Below, in pieces: positions 1-21,500 of a stretch of 64,000 nt of DNA. The DNA lies in assembly GCF_052324685.1 (NCBI RefSeq), contig NC_135228.1, forward strand, positions 13,030,420 through 13,094,419. Direction: 5' to 3'. Made by a program: the position numbers and the translations under genes. Each line of letters begins with the position of its first letter. The stretch's first letter is position 1. The notes below the pieces were generated by a model. It did not search any database. It was not told the origin of the DNA and was given only the letters and a program-made list of their open reading frames with translations. Source of the stretch: Brachyhypopomus gauderio (Eukaryota > Chordata > Actinopteri > Gymnotiformes > Hypopomidae).

Positions 1-950
1 CTCCGTTTCTATAGAATAACGTGCTATGAAAAGCACAAATAGTGTTACTGCAAAATTGGCGCAAAAATAAATATTCCTTTAAGGAACCTTAAAATATTTC
101 GTTTCACCACTTTGTCATCAGTGTTCAAGTAGCCTATTTTGTTCTCCTTGGCAGTAAACAGCTTTCTGAAATGTTTACGGGGGGGGGGGGGGGGGGGGGG
201 GGGGAATATGAACGTTGAAGCGTCCACTAATAAATCAATGAGGGGTCGTGGTGACGCCTCACGACCTAACAGGATTATAGTAGTACGGACCTGCTCAATG
301 ATGTCATTAGGGAAGGAGCAATTCACAGCTATTGAATACAGTACACAAGTGCCCCACAAGTGCGCCTTTCAATAGAACTTTATGCCTTATTTATTTCCCC
401 TCCAATTTACCACGTAACAAATTCTAAGCATGTATAATGAAAGGCGCCTAATGTTAAGTAAACTGTTGATTTTGGCGTTTAAGTAGCGTGTGGTGTAACA
501 ATGCAATTACTCACTTTTAGTATTATAGCTCTAATACTACATTAAATATAGCTACTGTTAGCACTAGCTAAAAGACGAAACACCGGTCACTTGTACTTAC
601 AGTATGTGGACTACCTTTTTTCATTTTCATATTCATCTTTAAATTATCTACTTATTCACAAGTAGTACTCGACTTTACATTAAATGCCTGAAATATTAAT
701 ATTCCATATGTTTACAGCAATAAAATACAGTTGCTTTAAACTGAGATAAGATTTGAGTGTAGCTACGCAATATTTGGAGACCTATTAGTTGCTGGGGTCT
801 GGATTTGATGGTAATATTTGCACGTTATGGCTACAATACTCATATACTCGTCGTAAACAGAGTACTCAGCAGCTTTAGTGAGGAAAGCTATGCAATATCT
901 TTAAATATGTTGGTTGCTGGGGGTCTGCCTGAGGGGATTTGTTTTGGGGG
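1..950. other. Unassigned sequence upstream of fgfr4
   Basis: No exon or RNA gene is recognised here. The stretch is AT-rich apart from a 26-base G run at 179-204. Short open frames through that run translate it as polyglycine or polyproline and are not credible genes. Confidence 0.6.
179..204. repeat. Homopolymer G run, 26 bases
   Basis: An uninterrupted run of 26 G lies between a TTTAC and an AATATG. It is one of nine G or C runs of 15 or more in the window. It is slippage-prone, so its length may be inexact in the assembly. Confidence 0.95.
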
Positions 951-999
951 TGGGGGATTGAGAGTCTCAGCCCTCCTCCTCTCTCCCTCGTTTTAGTCC

Positions 1000-1669
1000 A
1001 TTGTTGTGAACCTTCCCCTCAGAGTAGTGTCGGTGTGACCACAGACCAAGAGATTCGGGTTCGCCTAAGCTCGCCCGGGTTTGTGGAGCGAATCATTCAC
1101 GAACGTACTGCTGGCGGGAGCGGAACACAGCGAAGCTCTCACAGCTGTCTCGTTGTCAGTGAGGAGAAACCGAATTATTGATTCACGAGGAGCAAAAAGG
1201 GAGACGCGCGTGACGATGACTGCAGCGCTCGTGCGGGATGCTGTCCCCTTTTGAAACTCAAGGCTGTGGATTTTTTTTTCCTCCAAGGAAAGTGAACTGG
1301 TAAAAGTTGTCCGCGTGGTGCCTTTTCTGTGGATTTAGCGGCTTTGGCTTCGTGAGGGACTGCATCACAACTCCAACACGAGAATCTAATCAGAACAACT
1401 GGACTTTGCATTGTATCGAGCAAAGGAGAGTCTCTCACTCGGGAGGTCAGCGTGCGGCAAACCATGCTTTATTTTTGATGGATTTCTAAGGCTATCGCCC
1501 AAGTCCACACTTAGTAGCCAGAGAAAGGTGGCTGAGAATCACTTTTTGGGATATTTAGATATACGCACGACAAATGCAAACCTCTAAGGTCAATTCACTC
1601 GAAGGAAACTAAATATCGCTGGTTCCTTATCGAACAATCCAGGGACTGGGCAAAGTGCACGGGAAAAAG
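1000..1669 (+). other. fgfr4: fgfr4 non-coding first exon (probable)
   Basis: This stretch is richer in G+C than its flanks and ends in a good donor (AAAAAG followed by GTAAAT at 1670). The next clear splice acceptor is at 2707, just ahead of the fgfr4 start codon. FGFR genes usually carry a non-coding first exon, so this is the best candidate. The 5' limit is a guess because no TATA box or transcript evidence is visible. Several short upstream ATG frames lie inside it, including ATGs at 1216 and 1464, which could damp translation if transcribed. The exon boundary at 1669 is inferred from the donor alone. Confidence 0.45.
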
Positions 1670-2049
1670 GTAAATTACGTGGAATATAAACTAAAGGGTG
1701 CTTTTATCGCTGACGTTTGAGTATGTTGTGGGGAGTTTTATTCAAGGTTTATTATCATTACTGTTAGTACTCTTGCTTATGCGCGTAATGTGTAATTGCA
1801 TATTGCCCTGGGTATTGTGCCTAAGGACATGCGCTGCTTCCGTTTGTTAACCCGTACAGTAAACCCCAAAGCAGTGACATGGCTGAAATGAAGAGTGCAA
1901 ACCAAGTGTAGTTTAATTATCTCGCGCGCATTTCTATGAATATGTTACTAGCCTAGTCTATTTATGACCCCCCGCCACACACACACACGTCTGTAATTTA
2001 GCCTATCAAGTTGACTCACACTTGTAAATTGATTTATTTATCTTAAGAT

Positions 2050-2073
2050 AATTTCTCACTCTGGTGAGAAATT
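2050..2073. repeat. Perfect 10-bp inverted repeat with 4-base loop (fgfr4 intron 1)
   Basis: AATTTCTCAC at 2050-2059 and GTGAGAAATT at 2064-2073 are exact reverse complements separated by TCTG. It lies in the first intron of fgfr4. No function is assigned. Confidence 0.85.
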
Positions 2074-2707
2074 CTCTACAATTTGAAGGGAAGAATGACG
2101 ATTCGTGACTCTTGAGTTTGTATCAGAAGGGGTTTCGTTCTGAGCAGATGTGATGTAAATACGGTCTTGGCATATGGCCTTCTATGGATCCGTTCTGGGC
2201 ACGGAAAGCTTAATATAAGTGTTGTCGCACGGTAATAAACGGTATTAATCAAACCTTTTATAAACCAAGAAGCAGGAGAATATTGCATTAACAAAACACG
2301 CGGACAATCTAATGTATGAGCAATAAAAACAAAGGCTTCATCATTTGTTTGTCCCTGCTGAGGATGTTTTTACGCGTATCTGTTACACGGGCAATTAGAA
2401 CTGCAGGATCGTTTTCCCTCTGTCAAACGTATTTTTGCAAATGACCCATTATGCATGTTGCGCCCTATTTGCGAACATCAGCGCATAACTGTCCTGTTTT
2501 GTACCTCTAATTATTCATGTCATGGAAGCTGGTGTGCGGCCAACAACACTGAAGGAGTCAGTGCGTCTGCTATGGGCGCTGCTGACTATTGATATACAAA
2601 TGTGCTTTTGAGGGGAAAGTATTGATTAGCTTGTGACGTTAGCATGTGCATTACGTTCTGTGTTTCACAAACTCACTAAGTCTATTGTTCTTGTCTTTTT
2701 TTCCCAG

Positions 2708-2807
2708 GTTTGCAACTACAGAGGATCACACAGAGGTTGCCAATGCCTAGAATCAGCATTTGAAGCTATCACTCTGTCCATTACGCAAGACATATTACCT
2801 CAGCACA
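2708..2807 (+). other. fgfr4: fgfr4 5' UTR part of exon 2
   Basis: The acceptor TTTTTTTCCCAG ends at 2707. The 100 bases to the start codon carry no ATG before the chosen one at 2808. The context CAGCACAATGTC has A at -3, a good initiator context, and the ATG opens directly into a hydrophobic signal peptide. Confidence 0.75.
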
Positions 2808-11541
<8,734 letters not shown>

Positions 11542-12070
11542 AGTGCTAGCCAGCTTTGGACTCCAGCTCACGGACACCATTGAGAAGTGGTAGCAGGACT
11601 TGGCCTTCAACTCTCAGCCCAAGAACATTGTAACAGTGCTTGGTACTACAACACCTGGTGACATCACTTGGCTGCCTCAAATGATCCGGTTGACCAAATG
11701 ATCCGATACAGTAACTGGACCACTTGGTCATGAAGCTATTTAGTCTCAGTTTCCATAAAGGAGGATGGATACTGTTTATTATGTATAAAGTCCTTAGTAT
11801 CTGAGCAGCACAGAAACTGGAGTGTTCTGAAACCAGATTTTTTTTAAAGAGAATGTTTATTTTGATATAAAAGCTAATAGCATTGGTAAATATAAATTTT
11901 TCTCTATATAAGATTATTGTACTTTTTTCTATTTAAAGAGTTGTCTTAAATCTCAGGATCTCACAAGGCAAAGTTGCTGTAGTTGCAGCAAGATGCCTGT
12001 ATTTTGATTTCCTGTGAATATCTTAAAATATTTTATGTACATATCATTAAATAAGACAATTACATTTTAT
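11542..12070 (+). other. fgfr4: fgfr4 3' UTR (approximate)
   Basis: Sequence after the TAG at 11539-11541 becomes AU-rich, with runs such as TTTTTTCTATTTAAAG. The first poly(A)-signal-like hexamer I see is ATTAAA at 12046-12051. A canonical AATAAA occurs only at 13243-13248, so a longer 3' UTR is possible. The end point is inferred. Confidence 0.45.
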
Positions 12071-15000
12071 AAATTATTCTAAAACATATGAAGTGAAGGT
12101 ATTACTTGGGTGAAGAACTTATGTAAATCTGCATTGAACTCCTAAAAGAATCTACTCCTGATTTTTTTTCTCTGCAGCACAATTGTGATAGCTTTTGTAC
12201 ACTGCTCAGACCATTGTATGCATTCATGGACTGGTCAGGATCCAATTCACTATGGTTTAGTTTATATGTAGATGGTTTGCAAGCACGGTGTGGCAAGACG
12301 CCTCACAAAGCTGGGTACTATTCACGCCAAGAGGCCACGGAGACCAGGGACGCCGCTACTGTCAGTACTGTACGGCGAGAAAAGGTCTGGGTTGAATGTG
12401 AAAACCATGCTTGAGATTGATTGATTTAAAATGGGAGAATCCCCCTTTGCTTCACCGTAACCTTTTACCTAGCACAGTTTGTTTGTGGGGTCCAAGCACA
12501 GCCTGTGGGGGGGACAATGGTCCCATGCAGCTGTAATGGGTGTGACTTGTGGGCCAGGGTGATTGGGGGGCTGTCTCAGCCTGTGTGCAAATGAGGCAGC
12601 CCCTTATTATGGTAATGGTTCCAGCTGCCCATCTTTCTCCTGCACCGTCTTTTTAATATACAAATGCTAATGCTGGCCTTTCTCAGTAAACTCCGCTATG
12701 CTCTTCAGGGAATGCAAGGCCTTCACCCACAAGCTGATAAGACAGCGAGGGCTTTTTTTCCCAATAGTCTGCTCACTGCTTCTTTGCATTCCCTGCCACG
12801 GATGCGCCTGTCTTCCACACCCAAACCCAGCCCAGCCCAGCCCCCGGGCACACCACATGCGCACTAGCCAGCCAGACGGCCCCTGGCCCCTGTGTCATCC
12901 GGGTGGAATTTACTTGTTGTGTCACCATTTTGGAAGTGAAATGTTTAATGCCTACCACCAGAAGTCGAACTTGTACTTAGCTAATAAGACGACTACAGCA
13001 GGGTTTGACCCATCTACACACCACACACTCTTGGTCTGAGTGCTTTTTCACACAGCCCAGCGAAGTCCAAAGTTCTTTTCCTAACATGAAGAAAGCAGTA
13101 TGAATGATAATCTGTATGACATTCCATTTCTGTACTCCCCCACGCCAATGTGTAACAATCAGCAATGTTCTTATGCATTTTCCCTTGAGAGAATTATTTT
13201 AGAAATATCTAATTTATTTGTTTATTTTGTTGTTTTATATTAAATAAAATATAATTTAAACTACTGATTGAGGTACCAGCATGGTCTATCTTTATTATGA
13301 GAAATACCCATGTATGAAATACATTTTTATTTAAATAAGCAGAGATTATGAGCACAATAGCTTTAACCTTAGCTTTAGATTTAATAGTTTGTTGATGACT
13401 TTTGAGGTATTCCAACCCTACCTTTAATCCAAAACAAGCAGAAACAGCAATACAATACAGAACCTGAAGTACTGTATATCATTGTAAGTATTAAAGTACT
13501 TCAAAACAAAGTCGTTTGTCAAATGCTTTGTTAGCACTGACGCATGTTAACACAATGCATTTACTTTCCTTACCATAGTTGTCATCAATTAAGTATACAC
13601 TTACCAGCAACACCTAATATAAAATACAACACAGTATCTGTGAACACGTTTGCATTGAAAACCCAGACCTATCTTGCACTTAGCAGGTCTGACCACACTT
13701 AAATGTTACCTTCTAAATCTGAGGTATGTCCAGCACATCCCTGACTTATCTCTCACGTGCAACAAATCACAGTGGGGTTGGAGGACTTGCTGGAGCCTGA
13801 TAAGTGTCTCTGTCTCAGTAGAGACTTCAACAACCAGCTGGACAAAAACAGATAAGAGCAGGTCCTCCATGGATGGGTTCTTCTCATCTTCACCGTCCCT
13901 GCATGTCTGGCAGGGTGAAAGGGCCAAGCTAGCTCGCCAAATGGCTCTCTGCATGCCCCTGGCTAGATCCCTCCCTCTCTGCCTCTCAGATGATAATGCA
14001 GAGACCTGATCTTATCTGTGACTGAAAGGTCATTTTTACTTTTGAGGTATTTAAAAGGTATTTTAGGTTGCCTCCATTACATGGAAAGTACAAAGCATCT
14101 TCGAATGTCTATGCAAATGAGCCACTGTCTTTTAACATGTATAAATAATTTTTACAAATCACATAATCAAACAATTCACATTTTAGATTTCACAGTGATT
14201 TGAGTTGTGGTCGTTCTTTTGTCAAAAGGGCCGTGGGGCAGATATATTCTATTCTGAGGTCAATTTATGGGTGAAAGAAGTATGATTGTGTTAATGTTCT
14301 TTGCTGATGTATGCAAGCATAGGAAGCACATTGCTTCAGTTACTAATTATTGGTGTCCTCTGAAAGACTCAAACCAGAAATATCATGATTCTTCTTGTGA
14401 AAGTTCTTGGACCGAAAGGCTAATTTCCTCTCACATTCAGCATTTTTCCCTTTATTTGATATAAACCAACTTACAGAATTTTACCCATCAGCTTCCTCTG
14501 AGAAACAGTCTGGTCAACCTCTCCCAGACCACCAGTTATTTGCTGTTATTGAGGAGCCAGTAATGGCTGATAAAGTGGTTAGCATTTAGCGTCTGAGGTT
14601 GTCTCATTGTATTTATCTTCCTCTGGCCGGTAGTTGGGTTTTCTGAGAACAGCCAGGTTTTGGCATTAGCAATGAGATCTTTTCAGTGTTCTGGCATCTC
14701 TGGCCACAGGGAATGGGTGAGTGGAGCCGTGGTCACAGTTAAGCTCACATCTGCTGACTGGGCTCAAAGAGCATGAGCCATATGAGCATTAGCACAAAGC
14801 TAATATAATTTGGTATGTTTTTAAGCTGCTAGGGCAACAATGAATGAATTGTCACAGCAAACCTGATTAAAGCCAATCCTTTATGTGCTCTTCGATTTAC
14901 GGTGTCAATCTCATTTCAGACTGAGTCATGTACAGTAAATTGGTGCCACAGAACAGCTACAACCAACATCAAGCAACACAGTATTTCTAGGTACAGAATC

Positions 15001-17300
15001 TCTGCAATAAGTAGTTCCTAACAACCACATCTCTCTTGCCCTTTTCCTTGTTTGATGAAAATAAGGTTATCCAGTTTATCCAGTTTCCAGGAACCAGGAT
15101 CCAGTTTAGCAGTAAAATGATTTCCACTCCAGTTCAGACTGAACTAGTCCTAGTCCTACTACTAATCTAGTGCTACTCTAGTAGCTCCTAAAAGAGGAAG
15201 AGTTGTAATATATATATTTGTACACACTGCTTATAATCTCTACCTTCTGTCAGATTACAAAATACTTTGCCAATGACAAGTTTATAAAAGTCCTGCCTTT
15301 ATAAACATTAGTCCTGCCTTATGGAAAGACAGTGATTTTGTGTCTGTTGACCACTTTGTGAACATTAACCCTAAAATAGCCCCAAAACATGAGAAATGCT
15401 GACAAAAGATTATGTAAATAAAGATTTGCTCTCAGTTACATTTCTTTTAGAACTTTTATTACCACAGTGGTTTATATGATTCACTTTATTACCCAATGAT
15501 ATACAAAATAGATAAAATTCTACATGAAATAGAAAAATATATCCTTGCCCCCATTACAGTGTTATGTGAGGCATTTCTATGGAGTGGTCATTCAGACATC
15601 ACTCCAAACCACTCCTAACACACAAAAAATGGGACCTGTCTACAGTATAACTAATTAAATTCCACATTCCACCTTTATTCACAATTACACACACACACAC
15701 ACACACACACTGCAGGAGATTCACACTTCATCATCTGCCTGTGCTGAGACAGTTGAGTCATGCCATCTGCTCAGCAGTTTATCACGGTTAATGTTCAACT
15801 GCTTGGCCTACGGACCCCCTGCTCCGGATGAGAGCACAATGGCTTATCTGTATGTGTTTTCTCTTTCTCTCTATCTGCTGATCGCGGGAAGTATTTGAAC
15901 ACTTGTCTATACACAGAGCCTCTGTGGATAATGCCTGTGGGCCCAGGAAGTGTGAAGGGTAAACACCCCAAAGAAAAAAATGGCACTATTTTATTTTGAC
16001 TTATTCCCAGCCACAGGTGTGTGACTACATAACCCAGACCTGTCCCCTGTTAAGCTGAGTTTACTGCACCCCCTCTGTCAAGCTTCTGAAGGGGTCACAC
16101 TGTGAACAATATAAACTATAAACAGTAAAACATTGAATTATGTTAAATTATTATTATTACTGATTTTCTATATCTTGGTTTTCTAACATGCTTGAAAAAC
16201 AATACAGGCAGAATTAATTCTAAAAGTATTATTCCTTGAATGACAGATAATCATTAGAATGAAATAATCAAGCAAAATGGTTTGATAGGTTACATTTGAA
16301 TAAGGTCACTCGCAGGTCTATATCTCCCATATGGAACTATTTTGTCAAATGCAGTCCAGTGCGCAGAATGGCGTGCGATTTAGGAGAGAGGACACGAATA
16401 TGTAGCTCTGCCACTGGAGAAGCAGCGAGCCTGCTACACACTGGATCACATATCCAGAGGCTAGGCCCAGGGTCACGGACAATAGTGCACGCTGAAACCA
16501 GAGAGCCAGGAAGACAGCAAGCAGCAGGAGAGAGGGCAGTGGAGGAGGGACCCCAGGCCCCGGCAGGCCCTTGAACGTCCTTCACAGTTTTCGGGGAGGT
16601 TATTTATTGCTCCGCAATTTCGGAGGTGTCGGGCAGGCGCAATTGATTTGGTTCGGGTTTCGGGCTCAATAGGATCGGGAAGAACCCATGCAATCGGAGC
16701 GTGGAATCCTGGCGTGTCTTGAACGGCACTCCCCCCTCCGCCGCGATTTCCCAGCAGCCTCTGCTTTATCGGGATTCTCATGGCACGACACGGCCTGGCG
16801 TCTCCCCACCACACCCCCCCTCCCTGCCGCCATCCCCACTGAACCAAACGAATGGTCAGGAGGTTTTCTTTTTTTCTTCTAATGGCCTTGTTTTCTTATG
16901 AGGTGTCCAAAAAGGGCAGTGGTTTGTGAAAAAGGGTGAGTTGCTCTGATATGATCTCACACGCAGGCGACCTTGATAGAGGGAGAGGCTGTGCGTGCGA
17001 AAGTGTGGGGGTGTGGGTGATATAGGAATGAAGCGGCCTAAATCTTTGTAAAATTAGGAAAATGGCTACCTCCACTTGAGTGGAGCAGACTGTGGAGAAA
17101 GCAGCCGGCAATCAATGGTGGACCATGGCTGAATGTGCTGAGGAATGAATTATGGGTAAATGTTTACGGGTAAATGTTTTTGCAAAGGCAAAGGCAAGAA
17201 AAAAACCCACCCACCCTCATTATCTCAAAGTGGATATGAAGCGGATATGGTGTTATCAAGAGTTTTTAGTCTGGAGCCAGACTGTCTCAAATGTGTTTAG
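12071..17300. other. Gene-poor interval downstream of fgfr4, first part
   Basis: I find no open frame with splice sites that resembles a known protein. Short frames here have no family likeness and no coding-like exon structure. It contains AT-rich stretches, a 22-base CA repeat near 15689-15710 and a modest G+C-richer patch at about 16540-16850. Confidence 0.55.
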
Positions 17301-17308
17301 GTATTCAA

Positions 17309-17311
17309 TTT

Positions 17312-17351
<40 letters not shown>
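17309..17351. repeat. T13-G30 double homopolymer
   Basis: Thirteen T (17309-17321) are followed directly by thirty G (17322-17351), the longest G run in the window. Confidence 0.95.
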
Positions 17352-17354
<3 letters not shown>

Positions 17355-17708
17355 GTGGTGGTCATGGTCAGAATATACAGCTGGAGGTACATCAACACCA
17401 CCTTAATGGTTTTAAAGCCTTTAGCCTAATACTGACATTGGGCAGAGGGTCATGCAGACTGGTACCTGAGAGACTAGAACCCTGAGTACTTGAGGGGGAG
17501 GGACGCAATGATTAGGGACACTTCACTCCTAAACGCCATTCAGCCAAGGTGTTAAGACAAAACAAACAGCAAATGTGAAACTACTTCTGAGTGGCTCTGC
17601 AACAGCTGAACGTATACGACTTCCTCCACAGAGTCATTGAACTGAGTGCAAATCTTGGAGTTCACTCCTTGTCTAAGAACAACTCAGTCTGAAGGTGTTC
17701 TAATTTCA

Positions 17709-17728
17709 CCCCCCCCCCCCCCCCCCCC
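17709..17728. repeat. Homopolymer C run, 20 bases
   Basis: Uninterrupted C20, only about 360 bp from the G30 run and in the opposite orientation, so the two could pair if single-stranded. Confidence 0.95.
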
Positions 17729-18522
17729 GTTAGGCTGTTTAAGCAGAACGGCCTTCACACTTTCACACACTGCAACATGTTCTTCTCTTTAAGAAATCAG
17801 CAGGCAAATACACCAAGACACATTGGTCCATTCTAGTTCATCATATGTTGGCTCCAATCTATTTATATTATAAGGGTGGGGGGTTAAAACTGCAGCGAAT
17901 TACATATGGTTTCCAGAGAAAGAGAAGGTTTTGGACAGAGGTCCTTCATCAGCTGTGCAAGCAAAGTGCTTCTGCACATGGGAAAATGTTTATGGGTAAA
18001 TGTTTTTACAAAGTGCAAGAAAAACATGATCTTGAAGTGTATATGGTGTTAGACTATGGTTTTTAGCCAGATGAAAATTGTACATTTTGGACAAATATTT
18101 TTGAAGAACCTGTATGTGCAGAACCTCCAGCTGTAACACAGACTACATGACTGTATAGCAGATGTGTGGCTGCATTGTCTGTGAAGGTGAGGGGAAGGTT
18201 GGAATTGTGGGGGCACTGTGGTGGAGAACTCTGCTCCACACTGTGAAGCTTGTTTTGTTTTGTTGACAGCATTCCAGTAGATGCCTAATTAGTTTCCAGA
18301 CACAAAGGGCTTAGTCCGGTGACGTAGGTTGAGGGTCTCTTCCTCAAAGCTGGCCCTCTGAGACTGCACTGGTGAGATCAGGCTAAGCGAAGAGCCTTCA
18401 GCAAATGAGGAACCACCCACAAACCCTCATCGCATTTAGTGCATACAGGCTCATATGCACAGAGCCACATTCAGGCATACATGCATATGGGGCCAAGCCA
18501 CCTAGCATAAGTGTGCATGCAT

Positions 18523-18557
<35 letters not shown>

Positions 18558-21500
18558 GCCTTGCGCTCACTTCCCCTCCTTTCACCATCTTAGGTAATTG
18601 GCTGTAAGGTATTATCTGCCTAATTATCAAATAAATCCTGCTCTTCCTTTGCAGGCCTGATTTCCACAGAGCAGGAAGAGGGGATTAGTGGGGCGTGCTG
18701 TGCTCAGATCCGGAGCCCTGCAACTCACTGCAGGAAATCCACTCAGCGTTCAGCACACCATACACACACACGCACGCCTGCCGGCTCGTGCACATGCACA
18801 CACACAGACACATCATGTCTGATATAGCAGGAGTGTTTCAGGAGTTCGGAGGAAATAGAAAAAGATTTTAAGCATGACTATAATGTGTATATAATCATAA
18901 TCACCATCCTCCACTGGACGTTTCTGCTCTTTTTATATTCAGAACATCCCGTTTATTTAATTCTTATTTTGCTGAAATGTAAATGTTGCTGTGTAATACA
19001 TACACCTGAGTCAAAATGTTGAACACCCCCATCTCAAATGTGGACTATTGTGCCAGGAAGACTCAACAGGGCAGTGAAGCCAGGAACATGTTTATAGGTC
19101 ATAGCTGCATAACATCCAAGAGAAGAAAATAAGTGCCAATAATATGCATCAGTGACTGAACTTTGTATAGATCGTTTGTATAGATGTGCATGAACTTTGT
19201 AAAGATTATTTCCTCTGCCCTGTATTGCTATAGGAGCTCCTGTTTCCCATCAAACAGCCTGCGTGAATCCAGGCTGCAGGCTGCTTCCCCTGCACTTCCC
19301 GTGTCTGTTTGACACGGACGGGGTGATGGACAGGAGCACAGCTCTCTAAAGATACTGACCTTGCTGGTGAGTGAGAGGATGTTGAACATCTGGTGGAAAT
19401 TGCACAGGGGCAACAGCAGTAAAAGGGGGTTGTTCGTGAGCTGGAGAGTGTGGGGTTCAGGGGTTGGTTGGGGGGGGGGGGGGGGGGGGTGGTTTACCAT
19501 GGCTTTCTTTCCTCTCCCAGGCATTATCTCATCCCCAGAACACTCCCGCTCCACCATCCCCGGCCGACTACACCCACAGAAGCATTACTCGCATCTGTCA
19601 CCTATTAATCGGCAAATTACTGGAGAACTGCGCACCCAAAGCCATTACCAGGCTGGCCTCCCCAGGGCCCCGCCTTCCCAGGGCCCCGCCTCCCTTCCGC
19701 TCTCACGGGCTCCCTAGCGCAGTGGCTTCTCCGTCTTCTCACCAGGAGAAAGCAAACTCCTGCTTGCTCCTGTGTAGAGGGTCAAGAACAATAACCATAT
19801 AAGGCTCCGTACAGAAACCTAACCCTCCCGGTCACGTTGGTTTTCATCGAGGCTTCTCCTGTTCGGTGTGATGCCAGTCATGGATAGTATATGTAGGTCA
19901 TAGGTAAAGTGTGCTAGGTTCCAACCTAAAGACCCCTACAGGGATTGGGGGCAGGGGGGGCACACACCATATACTCCATCAGTCTACCACACATCCACAT
20001 CAGAGCTTTTAGATTTCTGAATATAATATACTTTTGTGCATTTACTCTCAACTCCATTACAGGGTATTTAGCAATTCCCTGTAATGGAGGAAAGTGTTTT
20101 AATGTTTAGACATTGTTAAAGATTTCCTTACATATACTTAAACTACACTGAATTTAGTGATTCTTAAGAGCACAACTACAGCTATGGGGGATTTTTTACA
20201 GGAAAATTTTAATCTATATTTCCTCAAATTTTATGTACAGAAATGTATTGTATCTTATATCACATTACTTTGTACTTTTGAAACTCATTTCCTTTTTGAG
20301 TCATTATTTGACAAGCAACAATCCGAATCCGAGAAAATGGCTGATCACAAATGTCAAACATAGGGAGAAGGTAAACAGATTTACCCTCTGGTAATAGAAG
20401 CCACCTGAAATGTGGAAAACTCTTAGAAGCCCATAACATCATACATGAATAAGAGAACTGATTATGATACAGTGTGAGGCAGAAATAAATACAACTCTTA
20501 TTGTGTGGATTTAGTTTTATATCAGCTAAATTCAGCATTATGAGAGGTTTCTGAATACTGCAAAGTATGTCATTACATGCTTTATACCATACACTGCATG
20601 TCCTTATGACCAAAGCATTTGAAACAATGTGTTTTTCTTTTATACTGAAGTTCAGCAGGACACCGAAGATTCAAGACACAAAGACCTGTTTTTTGAGACT
20701 CTGTCTCCTGGAAGACAGAACCCTCTGTGTTGCAGTCGTAGCCCTGAGGGATATGTGGTGAATACAGAAGGGTGGTCCTAAGCACTAAATCCCGTGAGCT
20801 TGATTCACTAGACTCACTATATTCTTCATGTTGTACAGTGCACACCGTGTCTTACACTCATCATTAAAAATGTGATTACCTTTACATTCTTTTCCATAGT
20901 AAATTTGGTAACCTTGATGTTAATAACACTATGCTGTATTGCTCAAACAATTGAACTATTTGTGAATCAAATAACAGGTATTACTTGTGAAATATTACAC
21001 ATTAACTCTTGTGAGAAGTATTTCAGCTCCAATACATTTTGGAGACCTGTTAAGCGTTCTGTTTGGTTTTGCATGTGGAAATAACAAGGCAAAGCATGCT
21101 ATGCCAGTATGACCTAACAGACAGGCTAGTTCATTTATTGCGTTTGTCCACACACTGTATGCATATGTTGCTGTTGTAGAAGTGTAACCTCAGCCTCCTG
21201 AAGTCTCCTGTTCATTACCTGTTCTGATAAAGAACGCTCTCAAATGTGCTGCTTACCATTCATGCAGTGCATCTTTAGTTTTTGACTAAACTAAAAATAC
21301 AACTGACCAATTTTTCAGATGTTTGAAGCATCGAACTGAAACTGACATGGCGGGTTGACTGTTTCATCACCATCTATGAACACATATCTGGTGCAAAAAC
21401 CTAATTTAATTTGCTCTATGAGGATGTTAGAGACTAAACCCCATCTGTGCTTCAGTACAGTGCCGTGGTTTCATTGAGGAGCAGACCTGCCATAAACGGC

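Noticed and set aside
139-375. Polyglycine / polyproline frames through the G26 run
   Set aside because: They are translations of a homopolymer with no supporting structure.
12664-13039. Short frames after fgfr4 that could suggest a small gene
   Set aside because: They are Pro/His-rich translations of C-rich sequence with no conserved motif, overlapping in several frames.
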